Shown one piece after another: positions 24,124 through 33,774 of a DNA stretch of 41,625 nt. Both the position numbers and the translations under genes were made by a program. Positions within the stretch are counted from its first letter, which is position 1; every line of letters begins with the position of its first letter. Below the pieces are notes generated by a model that was not told the DNA's origin, did not search any database, and saw only the letters and a list, made by a program, of their open reading frames with translations. The stretch comes from Limobrevibacterium gyesilva (lineage in GTDB: Bacteria > Pseudomonadota > Alphaproteobacteria > Acetobacterales > Acetobacteraceae), in NCBI RefSeq assembly GCF_025989185.1, contig NZ_JAPDNT010000033.1:1-41625 (forward strand). The letters run 5' to 3'.

Positions 24124-26556
24124 TCAATCGTCGCTTCGCCGCACCAGCACCTCGCGCTTGCCCACGTGGTTGGCGGGGCCGACGATGCCTTCCTTTTCCA
24201 TCTGCTCGATCAGCCGGGCGGCGCGGTTGTAGCCGATCTGCAGGTGGCGCTGGATGAAGCTGGTGCTGGCCTTGCCCTCGCGGGAGACCACGTCCACCGC
24301 CTGGTCGAACAGGCTCTTCTCGCTGTCGCTGGCCCCCGTGATGCCGGACATGCCGGACGCCTCGGCCTCGTCCGGCGCTTCGGTGACTTCCTCGAGATAG
24401 GCGGGCTCGCCCTGTTCGCGCAGGAACGCGACGATCTCCTCCACTTCCTTGTCGGACACGAACGGGCCGTGCACGCGCAGGATGCGGCCGCCGCCGGCCA
24501 TGTACAGCATGTCGCCCTGGCCCAGCAGCTGCTCCGCGCCCTGCTCGCCCAGGATGGTGCGGCTGTCGAACTTGCTGATGACGGTGAAACTGATGCGGGT
24601 GGGGAAGTTGGCCTTGATGGTGCCGGTGATCACGTCCACCGACGGGCGCTGGGTCGCCATCACCACATGGATGCCGGCGGCGCGGGCCATCTGCGCCAGG
24701 CGCTGCACCGCGGCCTCGATCTCCTTGCCGGCGACCATCATGAGGTCGGCCATCTCGTCGATCACCACGACGATGAACGGCAACGGCTCCAGCGCCAGCG
24801 GCTGGTCCTCGAAGATCGGCTTGCCGGTCTCGCTGTCGAAGCCGGTCTGCACGCGGCGGGTGACCACCTCGCCCTTGGCACGGGCGTCGGCGACGCGGTC
24901 GTTGTAGCCGCCGATGTTGCGCACGCTGAGCTGGCTCATGGCGCGGTAGCGCCGCTCCATCTCGCGCACGGTCCATTTCAGCGCCACCACCGCCTTGGCC
25001 GGCTCGGTCACCACCGGGGCCATCAGATGCGGAATGCCCTCGTAGACCGACAGTTCCAGCATCTTCGGGTCGATCAGGATCAGCCGGCACTGGTCGGGCG
25101 ACATCTTGTAGAGCAGCGACAGGATCATCGCGTTGATCCCGACCGACTTGCCGGAGCCGGTGGTGCCCGCGACCAGCAGATGCGGCATGCGCGCGAGGTC
25201 GGCGATGATCGGGCTGCCGCTGATGTCCTTGCCCAGCGCCAGCGCCAGCCGGCCGTGGCCCTGGTGCTTCTCCCATTCGGCCGAGGACAGCAGTTCGGAC
25301 AGATAGACGGTCTCGCGCCTTGCGTTCGGCACCTCGATGCCGATGACGTTGCGGCCGGGCACGGTGGCGATGCGCACGGCGGTGACGGACAGGCTGCGCG
25401 CCACGTCGTCGGCCAGCCCGATCACGCGGGCGCTGCGGATGCCCGGCGCCGGCTCCAGCTCGTACAGCGTCACCACGGGGCCGGGCCGGATCTCCACGAT
25501 CTGGCCCTGCACGCCGTAATCGGCCAGCACCGATTCGAGCAGCCGCGCATTGGCCTGCAGCGCTTCCTCGGTGGGCGCACCGATGCTCGACCGGGTCGGC
25601 GCCGGCGCCAGCAGCGACAGCGGCGGGAAGCGCCAGGCGCCTTCCAGCGGCAGGCTGTCCTGGCGGACCGGCGCGGGCTTCTTCGGCGCGGGGGAGACCT
25701 TGGGCTTGGCGACGGCCGGTGCGGCGGCGGGGGCCGCCACGCGCGGCGCCGGGGCCAGGCGCGGCTCGCGGCGCGGCTGGGGGTCGTCTTCCGCCTCGGG
25801 CTCCGGCGCTTCGCAGGCGTCCTTGGCGGGATGGGTGCCGTTCAGCCGGTGCAGCACCGACAGGAAGGCGGAAACGATCCGGCCGGCCAGACGGCCGAGC
25901 AGGCCGGCGGCGCTGCGGCCATGCGTCATCGATCCGCGGGCGGCGCGCCCGGCCGCGCGCCATTCGCCGGCGGACAGGCCCAGCGCCAGCAGGGTCAGCA
26001 CCACCGCCAGCACCGTGCCGAGGCCCCAGACGACCAGGCCGCCGAACGGACCCAGCATGTCGCGCCCAGCCGACAGCGTGTCGTCGGCCAGCAACAGGCC
26101 GCCGGCGCCGCCCAGCCCGGCCTGGGTCGGCCAGGCGACTCCGCCGCCATGCAGGCCGGGAATGCCCGCAAGTGCCCCGCCCAGCACCGGCATGGCGGCC
26201 AGCAGCGCCGCGAGGCGCAACGGCAGGCCGCCGAGGCCACGATGCGAGCCGATGCGCCAGGCCCATGCCAGCAGCGCCAGTCCCGGCAACATCCCGGCCA
26301 CGCCGAAGCCCTGCAGCAACAGGTCCGCGGCGATGGCGCCGATCGGCCCGACCAGGTTGCGGGCGGGCGCCACGGTGGCGGTGTTCAGCGACGGGTCGTG
26401 AACGTCGTAGGAGGCCAGCGCCACCAGCACGGTCAGGCCGGCCAGGGCCAGCATGATGGCGCCGAGCTCGGCCAGCCGCCGGCGGATCAGCGTCCGCAGT
26501 TGCGGCGAGGCAAGGCCCGGCGACGCGTTTCGTCGAGTCTGCGCGGCGAGCGCCAT
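24124..26556 (-). CDS. ftsK: FtsK, DNA translocase at the division septum
   Basis: The 810-residue FtsK has an N-terminal domain of about four membrane spans, a proline/alanine-rich linker (about 235-310), and the motor. The Walker A motif AGTTGSGKS lies near residue 461, Walker B is [10 protein letters not shown], and the RecA-like fold ends near [17 protein letters not shown]. The C-terminal gamma winged helix ([20 protein letters not shown]) reads KOPS-type polarity sequences and activates XerD at dif. I chose the ATG at 26556 because GGAGA precedes it; a TTG at 26571 is an alternative. ACTATA at 26601-26606 gives a possible -10 box on the minus strand. Confidence 0.96.
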   Translation of the reverse strand: MALAAQTRRNASPGLASPQLRTLIRRRLAELGAIMLALAGLTVLVALASYDVHDPSLNTATVAPARNLVGPIGAIAADLLLQGFGVAGMLPGLALLAWAWRIGSHRGLGGLPLRLAALLAAMPVLGGALAGIPGLHGGGVAWPTQAGLGGAGGLLLADDTLSAGRDMLGPFGGLVVWGLGTVLAVVLTLLALGLSAGEWRAAGRAARGSMTHGRSAAGLLGRLAGRIVSAFLSVLHRLNGTHPAKDACEAPEPEAEDDPQPRREPRLAPAPRVAAPAAAPAVAKPKVSPAPKKPAPVRQDSLPLEGAWRFPPLSLLAPAPTRSSIGAPTEEALQANARLLESVLADYGVQGQIVEIRPGPVVTLYELEPAPGIRSARVIGLADDVARSLSVTAVRIATVPGRNVIGIEVPNARRETVYLSELLSSAEWEKHQGHGRLALALGKDISGSPIIADLARMPHLLVAGTTGSGKSVGINAMILSLLYKMSPDQCRLILIDPKMLELSVYEGIPHLMAPVVTEPAKAVVALKWTVREMERRYRAMSQLSVRNIGGYNDRVADARAKGEVVTRRVQTGFDSETGKPIFEDQPLALEPLPFIVVVIDEMADLMMVAGKEIEAAVQRLAQMARAAGIHVVMATQRPSVDVITGTIKANFPTRISFTVISKFDSRTILGEQGAEQLLGQGDMLYMAGGGRILRVHGPFVSDKEVEEIVAFLREQGEPAYLEEVTEAPDEAEASGMSGITGASDSEKSLFDQAVDVVSREGKASTSFIQRHLQIGYNRAARLIEQMEKEGIVGPANHVGKREVLVRRSDD

Positions 26557-26643
26557 CGGCAAGGTCTCCAAATCGCGGGCAATGTTCGTGCCCGGCAGGA
26601 ACTATACCTTACAACCCTCTGACCGCAGAAGGGGCAGCGCGGC

Positions 26644-27093
26644 TCAGCCCTGGCGGGAGGGCCGCCAGCCCGGTGGCGCCAGCTCGAAACCCTCGAAGTG
26701 AAAGGCGGGCGACACCGTGCAGGTCACCAGCGTCCAGCCGCCCAGGCTGGCGGCGGCCTGCCAGCAATGGCTGGGCACTAGGCGCTGCAGCGAGTCGCCG
26801 GCGGCGAGGTCGGGGCCCAGCCGGCAGGCGCTTTCGTCGTGGCCGTCGGGCGACAGGCTGAGGACCAGCGGCGCGCCGGCCTGCCAGATCCACAGCTCGT
26901 TGGCGTCCACCCGGTGCCAATGGCTGGACTGGCCGGCGGCGAGCAGGAACAGGATGGCGGTGCCGGCGCCGCGGCTGCCGTCGGCGGGGCTGTCGCGCCA
27001 GGTCTCGCGGTAGGCACCGCCCTCGGGATGCGGCTGCAGCCCGAGGGCGCGGACCACGTCTTCCGCCGGGACGGAAGGGTCGCGCAGATCCAT
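26644..27093 (-). CDS. DUF985 cupin-domain protein
   Basis: This 149-residue protein shows the DUF985 cupin signature: HPEGGAYRET at 22-31, then HWHRVDANELW at 58-68 with the histidines expected at a cupin metal site. Cupins of this group bind small molecules or metals, and some are annotated as sugar epimerase-like, but the function here is unknown. The ATG directly abuts the stop of the GST gene with no space, so gloB, GST and cupin probably form one transcript that continues toward ftsK. Confidence 0.88.
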   Translation of the reverse strand: MDLRDPSVPAEDVVRALGLQPHPEGGAYRETWRDSPADGSRGAGTAILFLLAAGQSSHWHRVDANELWIWQAGAPLVLSLSPDGHDESACRLGPDLAAGDSLQRLVPSHCWQAAASLGGWTLVTCTVSPAFHFEGFELAPPGWRPSRQG

Positions 27094-27696
27094 TCAGGCA
27101 GGGTCTTTGGGCACGGTCCGCGCAAGGCCCGGATTCTCCGAGAACGCGGCGAACCAGGCGGCCAGTTTCGGATGCGCGGGGCGCCAGGGCTCGGCGCCGA
27201 AGCGGAGATCGAGGTAGCCGAGCGCGCAGGCGACGCTGATCGAGCCGATATCCAGCGCCTTGTGCGGCGGCTCCTTCTCCAGCTCGGCCAGGGTGCGCTC
27301 CACCGCCGCCTTGTGCCGGGCCATGGTGGCGTCGCGGGCGGCCTCCTGCGGCTTGCCCTGCTCCATGCGCCGGCCCACTGCGGCGTCGAGGATCCCGTCG
27401 GCCATGGCCTGGAGCTTCAGCGCCCGCCAGCGCGGGCCGCCGGCGCGCGGGAACAGCTGCAGCGCGCCGTCGAGGCTGTCGAGGTATTCGCAGATCACCG
27501 GGCTGTCGAACAGCGCAACGCCGTCCGCGGTCAGCAGGCACGGCACCTTGGACAGCGGATTGGCCGCCAGCAGGCCGGCCGGGGAGAGGTGCGGGTTGGT
27601 TGGCACCAGCTCGATCTGCTTGTCGATCTCGCGGCTGATGGCGCAGGCCAACACCTTGCGGACGTACGGGCTGGTGGGCGAGTAGAACAGCTTCAC
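27094..27696 (-). CDS. Glutathione S-transferase family protein
   Basis: The 200-residue protein has a thioredoxin-like N-terminal domain starting KLFYSPTSPYVRKVL, where a Ser-Pro in place of a cysteine motif fits a GST active site. The cis-proline segment SKVPCLL and DSPVICEYLDS, which binds the gamma-glutamyl end of glutathione, follow. The rest is the all-helical C-terminal domain. The start is a GTG at 27696, since no ATG precedes the conserved first strand. It follows gloB by 17 bases, placing two glutathione-dependent enzymes in one operon, consistent with aldehyde or electrophile detoxification. Confidence 0.92.
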   Translation of the reverse strand: MKLFYSPTSPYVRKVLACAISREIDKQIELVPTNPHLSPAGLLAANPLSKVPCLLTADGVALFDSPVICEYLDSLDGALQLFPRAGGPRWRALKLQAMADGILDAAVGRRMEQGKPQEAARDATMARHKAAVERTLAELEKEPPHKALDIGSISVACALGYLDLRFGAEPWRPAHPKLAAWFAAFSENPGLARTVPKDPA

Positions 27697-27713
27697 GTGT
27701 GGGGGTCCTTCCC

Positions 27714-28436
27714 TCAGAACTTGTCTTTGCGCGCGCGCAGGTCGGCGAGCGTGGCCACGTCGGGGGCGCGCACGAACGGATTGCAGGCCAGCTCGTCGGC
27801 CATGCGGCTGGGCACGGTCGGCTTGCCGGCGGCGCGCAACGCCTTCACCCCCTGGGCATAGGCCTGCAGCGCCGCGTTCTGCGGGTCGGCGTGCAGGGCG
27901 AAGCGGGCGTTGCTTTCGGTATATTCGTGGCCGCAGCAGACCAGCGTGTCCGGCCCCAGCGAAGACAGCTTGCGCAGGCTCGAGAACATCTCGGCTGCCG
28001 TGCCTTCCAGCAGGCGGCCGCATCCCAGGCTGAACAGCGTGTCGCCGCACAGCAGCACGCCGCCGTCGCCGAAATGGTAGGCGATATGGCCGCGCGTGTG
28101 GCCGGGCGTGTCGAACACCCGCGCCGTGCCTTCGCCCAGGGTCACGCTGTCACCTTCCGCCACCGCGACGTCGAGCCGGGGCAGGCGGTGCGCGTCGGCG
28201 GTGGCACCCACGACCTTGGCGCCATAGCGGGCACGGATGGCGTCGGTGCCGGCGATGTGGTCGTCGTGGTGGTGGGTCAGCAGGATCAGGTCCAGCCGGC
28301 CGCCGGCGGCATCGATCGCGGCGACGACCGGCGCGATCTCGGCCGGATCCACGATCGCCGTCGCGCCGGTGGTGCTGCAACGCAGCAGCCAGGCGTAGTT
28401 GTCGGACAGAATGGGAACGGACTGTGCTGTGATCAT
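27714..28436 (-). CDS. gloB: Hydroxyacylglutathione hydrolase (glyoxalase II)
   Basis: GloB hydrolyses S-D-lactoylglutathione to D-lactate and glutathione, the second step of methylglyoxal detoxification. The 240-residue protein carries the binuclear metal motif THHHDDH at 54-60, with further ligands in GHTRGH at 112-117, Asp132 in LLCGDTLF and His170 in CCGHEYTESN. The C-terminal substrate-binding helices and final RARKDKF are standard. It heads the operon with GST and cupin and diverges from the methyltransferase gene, an arrangement common in Alphaproteobacteria. Confidence 0.96.
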   Translation of the reverse strand: MITAQSVPILSDNYAWLLRCSTTGATAIVDPAEIAPVVAAIDAAGGRLDLILLTHHHDDHIAGTDAIRARYGAKVVGATADAHRLPRLDVAVAEGDSVTLGEGTARVFDTPGHTRGHIAYHFGDGGVLLCGDTLFSLGCGRLLEGTAAEMFSSLRKLSSLGPDTLVCCGHEYTESNARFALHADPQNAALQAYAQGVKALRAAGKPTVPSRMADELACNPFVRAPDVATLADLRARKDKF

Positions 28437-28582
28437 GGGACCGCTTTACCATCGGGTGGGGAACTGGCAAACCGCGAAGCGATACCGTCGCCAGGCGATG
28501 ACGACCGGAGCGCGCATGTCGCTGCGGAGGCACGGCGCGATGCCACCATAGGGCGGACCCGCAGCCGTGGTATATGGGCGCC

Positions 28583-29293
28583 ATGGTGACGGGCACCCAC
28601 GCGGCGGCCGATTTCTACATCACCCGGCAGGGAGCGATGGCGGGCCACCTTGTGCGCCAGCGTCTGCAGGCGCTCTGGCCCTCGCTTGCGGGCCAGTCCG
28701 TGCTGGGGCTGGGCTATGCGGGACCGTATCTGCGGCTCTGGCGCGAGCAGGCCGGCCGCTGCGTCGCCCTGATGCCCGCCCAGATCGGCGCGGCGCGCTG
28801 GCCGCCGGGGGCCGCCAACCTGTCCTGCACGGCGGAGGAGGACGCGCTGCCCTTCCCCGATCTGTGCTTCGACCGGATCCTGCTGGTGCACGGGCTGGAG
28901 GCCGCCGAGAACGCGCGGCGGATGCTGCGCGAGGTCTGGCGCGTAATGAAGGACGACGGCCGCCTGCTGGTGGTGGCGCCGAACCGCCGCGGCATGTGGG
29001 CGCATGTGGAGAGCACGCCGTTCGGCCAGGGCCAGCCCTATTCGCCCGGCCAGATCGGCCGGCTGCTGGCCGCGGCGATGTTCCGCGTCGAGCGGCGCGA
29101 CACCGCGCTGTACATGCCGCCCACCCGGCTGCGCCTGGTGGTGCGCAGCGCCCGGCTGTGGGAGCGGGCCGGCCGCGCGCTGCTGCCGCAATTCGCCGGC
29201 GTCACGATCACCGAAGCGACCAAGGATCTCTACGGCGTGGTCCCGGTCAGGGCCCTGCCGCACCGGCGCAAGGTGCTGGCGGTCAACACCTGA
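28583..29293 (+). CDS. Class I SAM-dependent methyltransferase (gloB-adjacent family)
   Basis: The 236-residue protein has a Rossmann methyltransferase fold with motif I as VLGLGYAGPYL, an acidic EEDALPFPDLCFDRILLVHGLE region for motifs II-IV split over two strands, and LREVWRVMKDDGRLLVVAPN after it. The acceptor is unknown. The start could be the ATG at 28574 or the ATG at 28583; neither has a strong ribosome site and I list the inner one. It is divergent from gloB across about 146 bases, a conserved pairing in Alphaproteobacteria, and convergent with eipB with only two bases between the stops. Confidence 0.88.
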   Translation: MVTGTHAAADFYITRQGAMAGHLVRQRLQALWPSLAGQSVLGLGYAGPYLRLWREQAGRCVALMPAQIGAARWPPGAANLSCTAEEDALPFPDLCFDRILLVHGLEAAENARRMLREVWRVMKDDGRLLVVAPNRRGMWAHVESTPFGQGQPYSPGQIGRLLAAAMFRVERRDTALYMPPTRLRLVVRSARLWERAGRALLPQFAGVTITEATKDLYGVVPVRALPHRRKVLAVNT

Positions 29294-29295
29294 CG

Positions 29296-30093
29296 TCAGC
29301 AGCCGCCGTGGAGGAGGGTGAACTCCTTCAGCTTGCCGGTCATCACGAAGTCACCGAAATCCATCGTCAGGTCGTCGGCCACGCCGTTCTCCCAGTAGCG
29401 CATGCCGACTTCGTAATCGGGCTGCTGGCTGGCGGAGGAGCGGTCGAAGAACGCCACGTGCACGCGCCCGCTCGGAAGCTTCGCAAGCTCGGGCCATTTG
29501 CTCTCCGCCGGCCCGACCCAGCTGGTGATGGCGATTGAGCTGTCCTGCGCGCCCTCGGCCCCGGTGCCGTCGAACAGCGGCAAGGCCAGGAACTTCTTGC
29601 CCGCCTTCGCCGCGTCCAGGATCGCCGCGGTGTGGGCCATCGGGAACAGGGTGCCCTCGGGCAGCGGCCGGGTGGTGTCCTCGGGCACCGTGTAGTGCGC
29701 GACGCCCGGGCCGCCCACCCGCTCCAGCGTGGCGTCGCCGGCCACGTCCGAAGTCACCGCCTGGTCGGTGGTCTGGCGCATGCGGAAGCGCAGGCGCAGC
29801 CCGTCCTTGCTTTCGAAGGTGGTATAGTCCGACACCATCTCGATGTCCTGGCCGTCGCGGTTGGTCAGCGTCATCGACAGCCGCTGGCGCACCGCCCAGC
29901 CTTCGCAGGCGTCCAGCACCTCGAAGGCCATGGTGCCGTCGGCGGCGATGACGTCGCCGCGGGCGGATTGCAGGGTCAGGGCATAGAGCGCGCGGTGCGC
30001 CGCAAGGTCGGCCGCCGCGGCCGCCGGAGCGAGGGCGGTCGACAGCATGCCCCACGCAACGGCGAAGGGAACGGCAAGATGGCGCAGGCGCAT
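29296..30093 (-). CDS. eipB: EipB-like envelope integrity protein (DUF1849)
   Basis: EipB is a periplasmic beta-spiral protein needed for envelope stability in Brucella and conserved in Alphaproteobacteria. The 265-residue precursor has a signal peptide (about 1-28, ending in APAAAAA) and the DUF1849 features LAAHRALYALTL, TMAFEVLDACEGWAVRQRLS and a conserved PMAHTAAILDAAKAG. Cys63 and the very last residue, Cys265, match the two positions joined by a disulfide in Brucella EipB. I chose the ATG at 30093 because the signal peptide begins there. It lies between the methyltransferase and the Na/Pi transporter. Confidence 0.9.
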   Translation of the reverse strand: MRLRHLAVPFAVAWGMLSTALAPAAAAADLAAHRALYALTLQSARGDVIAADGTMAFEVLDACEGWAVRQRLSMTLTNRDGQDIEMVSDYTTFESKDGLRLRFRMRQTTDQAVTSDVAGDATLERVGGPGVAHYTVPEDTTRPLPEGTLFPMAHTAAILDAAKAGKKFLALPLFDGTGAEGAQDSSIAITSWVGPAESKWPELAKLPSGRVHVAFFDRSSASQQPDYEVGMRYWENGVADDLTMDFGDFVMTGKLKEFTLLHGGC

Positions 30094-30159
30094 GCTGCGG
30101 AGTCTCCCAAGATCTGGCGGATACACATAAGAACACCGGCGCCGCTGCGCCAGCAGCGA

Positions 30160-31866
30160 TCAGCCGTCGTCCCGACCCGGGGCCGGGTCGGCCATGTCGG
30201 GTTCGGGCCCTGCGTGGGCCGGATCGGGTCCCTGTTCAAGCACCGCGTAGCCGATCGCCGAGAGATGTGAATTGATCCGCTTCAGGTCGCGCAACGCGGC
30301 CAGATGCAGCGAGCTGCCTTCCAGCGCGTCCGGGCGGGACGGTTCCAGCCGCGCCAGGTGCGCGCGGGTGGCGGTGCGCTCCAGCTCGCTGAGCCGCCGC
30401 TTGGCGTCCAGAAGCTGGCGGGCGCCGCGCGGGTCCTCGGCCATGAAGGTGGACAGCGCCAGCCGCAGGTCCTCCAGCACGTTGGCGTGAAAGGCCGCCA
30501 GATCGGCCCGGTCCTCGGCGGTGAAGCTGACCTGGCGCTTGGCCTTGCGGCGCGCCAGCTCGGTCAGGCTGCGCTCGACGATGCCGCCGGCATGGCCGAG
30601 ATTGACGACGAAATCCAGGATCTCCTGACGGCGCACGGCATCGCGCTCGGTCATGTCCTCGGCGGAGATGCGGGCCATGTAGGTCCTGACCGCGTCCTCC
30701 AGCCGATCCCGCGCCTTGCCCAGCCGCACCACGTCGTCGATCGCGCCCCGGTCGTTCGCCGTGATGCCTTCAAGGAAGCGGCGCAGCATTGCCTCGATCA
30801 GGTCGCCCATGCGCAGGGTTTCGCGGGCGGCATTCGACAAGGCGAGGTAGGGCGTGTCGAGCGCCGCCTCATTGAGGTATCGCGGCCGCGCCGGGTCGTC
30901 CGGAGTCGCCGCCGCGGGCAGCAGGCGGGTCAGCAGCTTTGCCGCCGGGTCCAGCAGCCCGACCAGGGCCACCGCCAGCACCAGGTTGAAGCCGATGTGG
31001 AAATCCACCGCCTGCGCGCCGGGATAGGGGGTCAGCCGCGCGAACAGGTCGGCCAGCGGATGCAGCAGCGGCAACGCGACAAGGCAACCGAGGGCGCGAA
31101 AAGCAAGGTTGCCCAGCGGCAGCCGCCGCGCCGCCGGGTCGCTGCCGGCGGCCAGCACCGGCGGGATGGTGGAGCCGAGATTGGCGCCGAGCACCAGCGC
31201 GAAGGCGGCCACGGGGGTCACCACCCCGGTCGCGGCCAGCGGCACGATCATCAGCACCACCGCCACGCTGGAATGGGCGGCGAAGGTCAGGGCCGCCGCC
31301 AGGATCACGTCCAGCAGCGGCTCGCCGGTCAGCACCCCCAGCAGCTGGCGCAGCAGCGGCGCGGCCTCGGCGGGCTGCATGGATTCCACCAGCAGGCGCA
31401 GGGCCAGCAGCATCAGGCCCAGCCCCATGCAGACCCGGCCGATATTCTGCACCCGACTGTTCTTGGTCCCGCCCCGGTGGCCGCCGGCGCCGCCGCGCTT
31501 GAAGGCGGCGTAGCCGGCGATCAGCAGGATCGGCGAGATCCAGGCCACATCGAAGGTCAACGCCTTCACGATCAGCGCGGTGCCGACATTGGCCCCCAGC
31601 ATCACCGCCAGCGCCGGCACCAGCGCCACCAGCCCCCCGGCGGCGAACGACGTGACCATCAGCGCAGTGGCGGTGCTGCTTTGCAAAAGCGCGGTCACCA
31701 CCATGCCGGACAACAGCGCCACCAGCCGGTTGGACAGGCCCTTGCCCAGCAGGCGGCGCAGGTCGGAGCCGAAGGCGCGGACGATACCGGTCTGCACCAT
31801 GCGCGCGCCCCACAGCAGCAGCACGACATGGCCGATCAACTCAACGAGAAGACGGGTCACCGACAT
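30160..31866 (-). CDS. Na/Pi cotransporter family protein with C-terminal PhoU-like domain
   Basis: The 568-residue protein has the two inverted repeats of the NptA/YjbB family. The first has TALLQSSTATALMVTSF and the second FAAHSSVAVVLMIVP, whose QSS and HSS sequences form the transport site, followed by NLGSTIPP. The last 200 or so residues are soluble and helical, with segments like RLGKARDRLEDAVRTYMARI typical of PhoU domains that sense or gate phosphate. It likely moves phosphate out of or into the cell with sodium. I chose the ATG at 31866 because the first span starts there; a longer frame lacks support. Confidence 0.92.
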   Translation of the reverse strand: MSVTRLLVELIGHVVLLLWGARMVQTGIVRAFGSDLRRLLGKGLSNRLVALLSGMVVTALLQSSTATALMVTSFAAGGLVALVPALAVMLGANVGTALIVKALTFDVAWISPILLIAGYAAFKRGGAGGHRGGTKNSRVQNIGRVCMGLGLMLLALRLLVESMQPAEAAPLLRQLLGVLTGEPLLDVILAAALTFAAHSSVAVVLMIVPLAATGVVTPVAAFALVLGANLGSTIPPVLAAGSDPAARRLPLGNLAFRALGCLVALPLLHPLADLFARLTPYPGAQAVDFHIGFNLVLAVALVGLLDPAAKLLTRLLPAAATPDDPARPRYLNEAALDTPYLALSNAARETLRMGDLIEAMLRRFLEGITANDRGAIDDVVRLGKARDRLEDAVRTYMARISAEDMTERDAVRRQEILDFVVNLGHAGGIVERSLTELARRKAKRQVSFTAEDRADLAAFHANVLEDLRLALSTFMAEDPRGARQLLDAKRRLSELERTATRAHLARLEPSRPDALEGSSLHLAALRDLKRINSHLSAIGYAVLEQGPDPAHAGPEPDMADPAPGRDDG

Positions 31867-31921
31867 CGGCCGCGCATCCTCCGCCCGCAGGTCCGGAACG
31901 ATCGAGCATGCGCGGCTTTGC

Positions 31922-32059
31922 TCAGCTGTGCCAGCCTGCCGCCCGGCCTTGCGCTGCGCGGGCGTCGCGCAGCGCCAGCAGGATGGAGGACCGACACCAC
32001 AGTTCCGGCGCCAGGCGGACGCGGCCGACAGCGAAGAAGGCGGCAATGCAACGCAGCAT
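31922..32059 (-). CDS. Possible small protein (45 codons) between the NRAMP and Na/Pi genes
   Basis: A short frame starts at an ATG 20 bases after the NRAMP stop and is preceded by GGGGGA at good spacing. It encodes MLRCIAAFFAVGRV followed by a leucine/alanine/arginine-rich tail. The hydrophobic opening could be a short membrane segment. It may be a real small protein cotranscribed with the NRAMP gene or only a chance frame in GC-rich DNA. No family is recognised. Confidence 0.25.
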   Translation of the reverse strand: MLRCIAAFFAVGRVRLAPELWCRSSILLALRDARAAQGRAAGWHS

Positions 32060-32078
32060 GATCAGTCCCCCTTTTTCC

Positions 32079-33719
32079 TTAACCCTGGCCAAGCGCCAGT
32101 TGCACGACACGCACGACCACCATCGCGCAAGCCAGCACGAGGTAGAGGCGCAACACCATCATCCACACGCGGCTGGACGCCGAGATGCGCGCCGGCACCA
32201 GTTCGTCCAGCGGCGGCATGCGCCAGGCCGCGCGCAGCGCGCGAGGCACCGCGCCGCCGTCCTGCGCCGCCTCGCGCCGGTTGAGCAGCAGGGTCACCCC
32301 GGCGCCGATCACGGCCAGCACCCCTCCCCCGCCCATGATCCACAGGATCTGCGCCTCGGTGATGTCGGGAAACAGCACCGACGCCGTGAGCACCACCGAC
32401 AGCAGCACCAGCACCGCGATCACCGCCCCGGTGAACAGGTTCAGCCACTTGCCGTTGACCCATGGGCCCAGCACCGCGTGGTCGTTGCACAGCAGCAGCA
32501 GGAACACCGTGGCGCTGGGCAGCAGCACGCCGGCCAGCGTCTGCACGGCCACGGTGATCAGCCCCAGCGGCGCGTCCGGGATCAGCACCAGCGCGGCGGC
32601 CCCGGCGATCAGGCCGATATAGACCAGGTAGAACCCGACGGCGTCGGTGGGCTTGCGGTGCAAGGAGTGCCGCAGCGACAGCACGTCGCCGATGGCATAG
32701 GCGGTGGACAGCGACACCGCTGCGGCGCCGATGATGCTGGCATCCATCAGCGCCAGCGCGAACAGCACCGCCGGCACCTGGCCCACGTACCGCTCCAGCC
32801 CCGACGCCACGCCGCCGGCATCGCTGAACTGGCCGAACTCGGGCGTGCCCGCGAACGTCGCCGCGGCGATCGCGATCATCGCCGCCGCGCCCACGATCAC
32901 GAAGACGATGCCCAGGCCCAGATCGACCTTCTCGTAGGCCATGAAGCGCGGGGTGATGCGCTTGTCGATGACGTAGCTCTGCTGGAAGAACAGCTGCCAC
33001 GGCGCGATCGTCGTCCCGACGATGGCGATGACCAGCAGCATGATGTCCGACAGCTTGCCCGCGGGCAGTTGCGGGATGAAGAAATCGCGCGCGACCTGGC
33101 CCATCGGCGGGTGCGCCACCACGAACACCGGCACCAGCAGCAGGCTGCCCAGCACCAGCGCCAGGGCAAAGCGCTCGAAACGGCGGAAATCGCCGGTGCT
33201 GGCGGCGAGGATGGTCAGCGCCGCGGCCACGCCGACGCCGACGAGCTTGGAGACGCCGAGATAGTCCAGTGCCAGGCTGATGCCGATGAACTCGGTGACG
33301 ATGGTCAGCCCGTTCAGGATGAACAGGTCGATCACGCTGAACGCGCCCCAGAACTTGCCGAAGCGCTCCAGGATCAGGCGCGCATGGCCGACGCCGGCGA
33401 CCGCGCCCAGGCGCAGCACCATTTCCTGGTTCACGTACAGCACCGGGATCAGCAGCAGCAGCGTCCATAGCAGGGCGGTGCCGTAGTCCTGGCCGGCCTG
33501 GGAGTAGGTGGCGAAGGCGCCGGCGTCGTTGTCGCCAACCATCACGATCAGGCCGGGGCCGACGATGGCCAGCAGCGTGCGCAGCCGGTGCTTCCAGCTG
33601 TTGCGGGGGCCGTGGTCGTTGTGGCGGATAGTACCCAGCGCGCCGCGGATGTCGCCGATATGGGCGGAATCGAGCACAGCGGTGCGCGCGGCGGTCTTCG
33701 GGGGAATGAAAGTGCTCAT
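32079..33719 (-). CDS. NRAMP-family divalent metal transporter with atypical binding site
   Basis: The 546-residue protein aligns along the NRAMP fold and begins its first span at LLAIVGPGLIVMVG. The normal span-1 metal motif DPGN aligns with DAGA at 65-68, keeping the Asp but losing Pro and Asn. The span-6 MPH aligns with APW at 239-241, losing the methionine that favours manganese and iron. Such changes recall NRAMP-related magnesium transporters, so Mg2+ or another hard ion is a likely substrate rather than Mn2+; this is inference. The soluble N-terminal 45 residues are longer than usual. A leader with a small ORF and hairpins lies just upstream. Confidence 0.85.
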   Translation of the reverse strand: MSTFIPPKTAARTAVLDSAHIGDIRGALGTIRHNDHGPRNSWKHRLRTLLAIVGPGLIVMVGDNDAGAFATYSQAGQDYGTALLWTLLLLIPVLYVNQEMVLRLGAVAGVGHARLILERFGKFWGAFSVIDLFILNGLTIVTEFIGISLALDYLGVSKLVGVGVAAALTILAASTGDFRRFERFALALVLGSLLLVPVFVVAHPPMGQVARDFFIPQLPAGKLSDIMLLVIAIVGTTIAPWQLFFQQSYVIDKRITPRFMAYEKVDLGLGIVFVIVGAAAMIAIAAATFAGTPEFGQFSDAGGVASGLERYVGQVPAVLFALALMDASIIGAAAVSLSTAYAIGDVLSLRHSLHRKPTDAVGFYLVYIGLIAGAAALVLIPDAPLGLITVAVQTLAGVLLPSATVFLLLLCNDHAVLGPWVNGKWLNLFTGAVIAVLVLLSVVLTASVLFPDITEAQILWIMGGGGVLAVIGAGVTLLLNRREAAQDGGAVPRALRAAWRMPPLDELVPARISASSRVWMMVLRLYLVLACAMVVVRVVQLALGQG

Positions 33720-33774
33720 GCGGGTCGTTCCTGCAATCGGCCTGGAAATCGGGCTTCGCGGGCAACGCGCCGCG

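Noticed and set aside
24031-26622. Plus-strand open frame of over 860 codons opposite ftsK
   Set aside because: Shadow of ftsK; composition is biased and no family features are visible.
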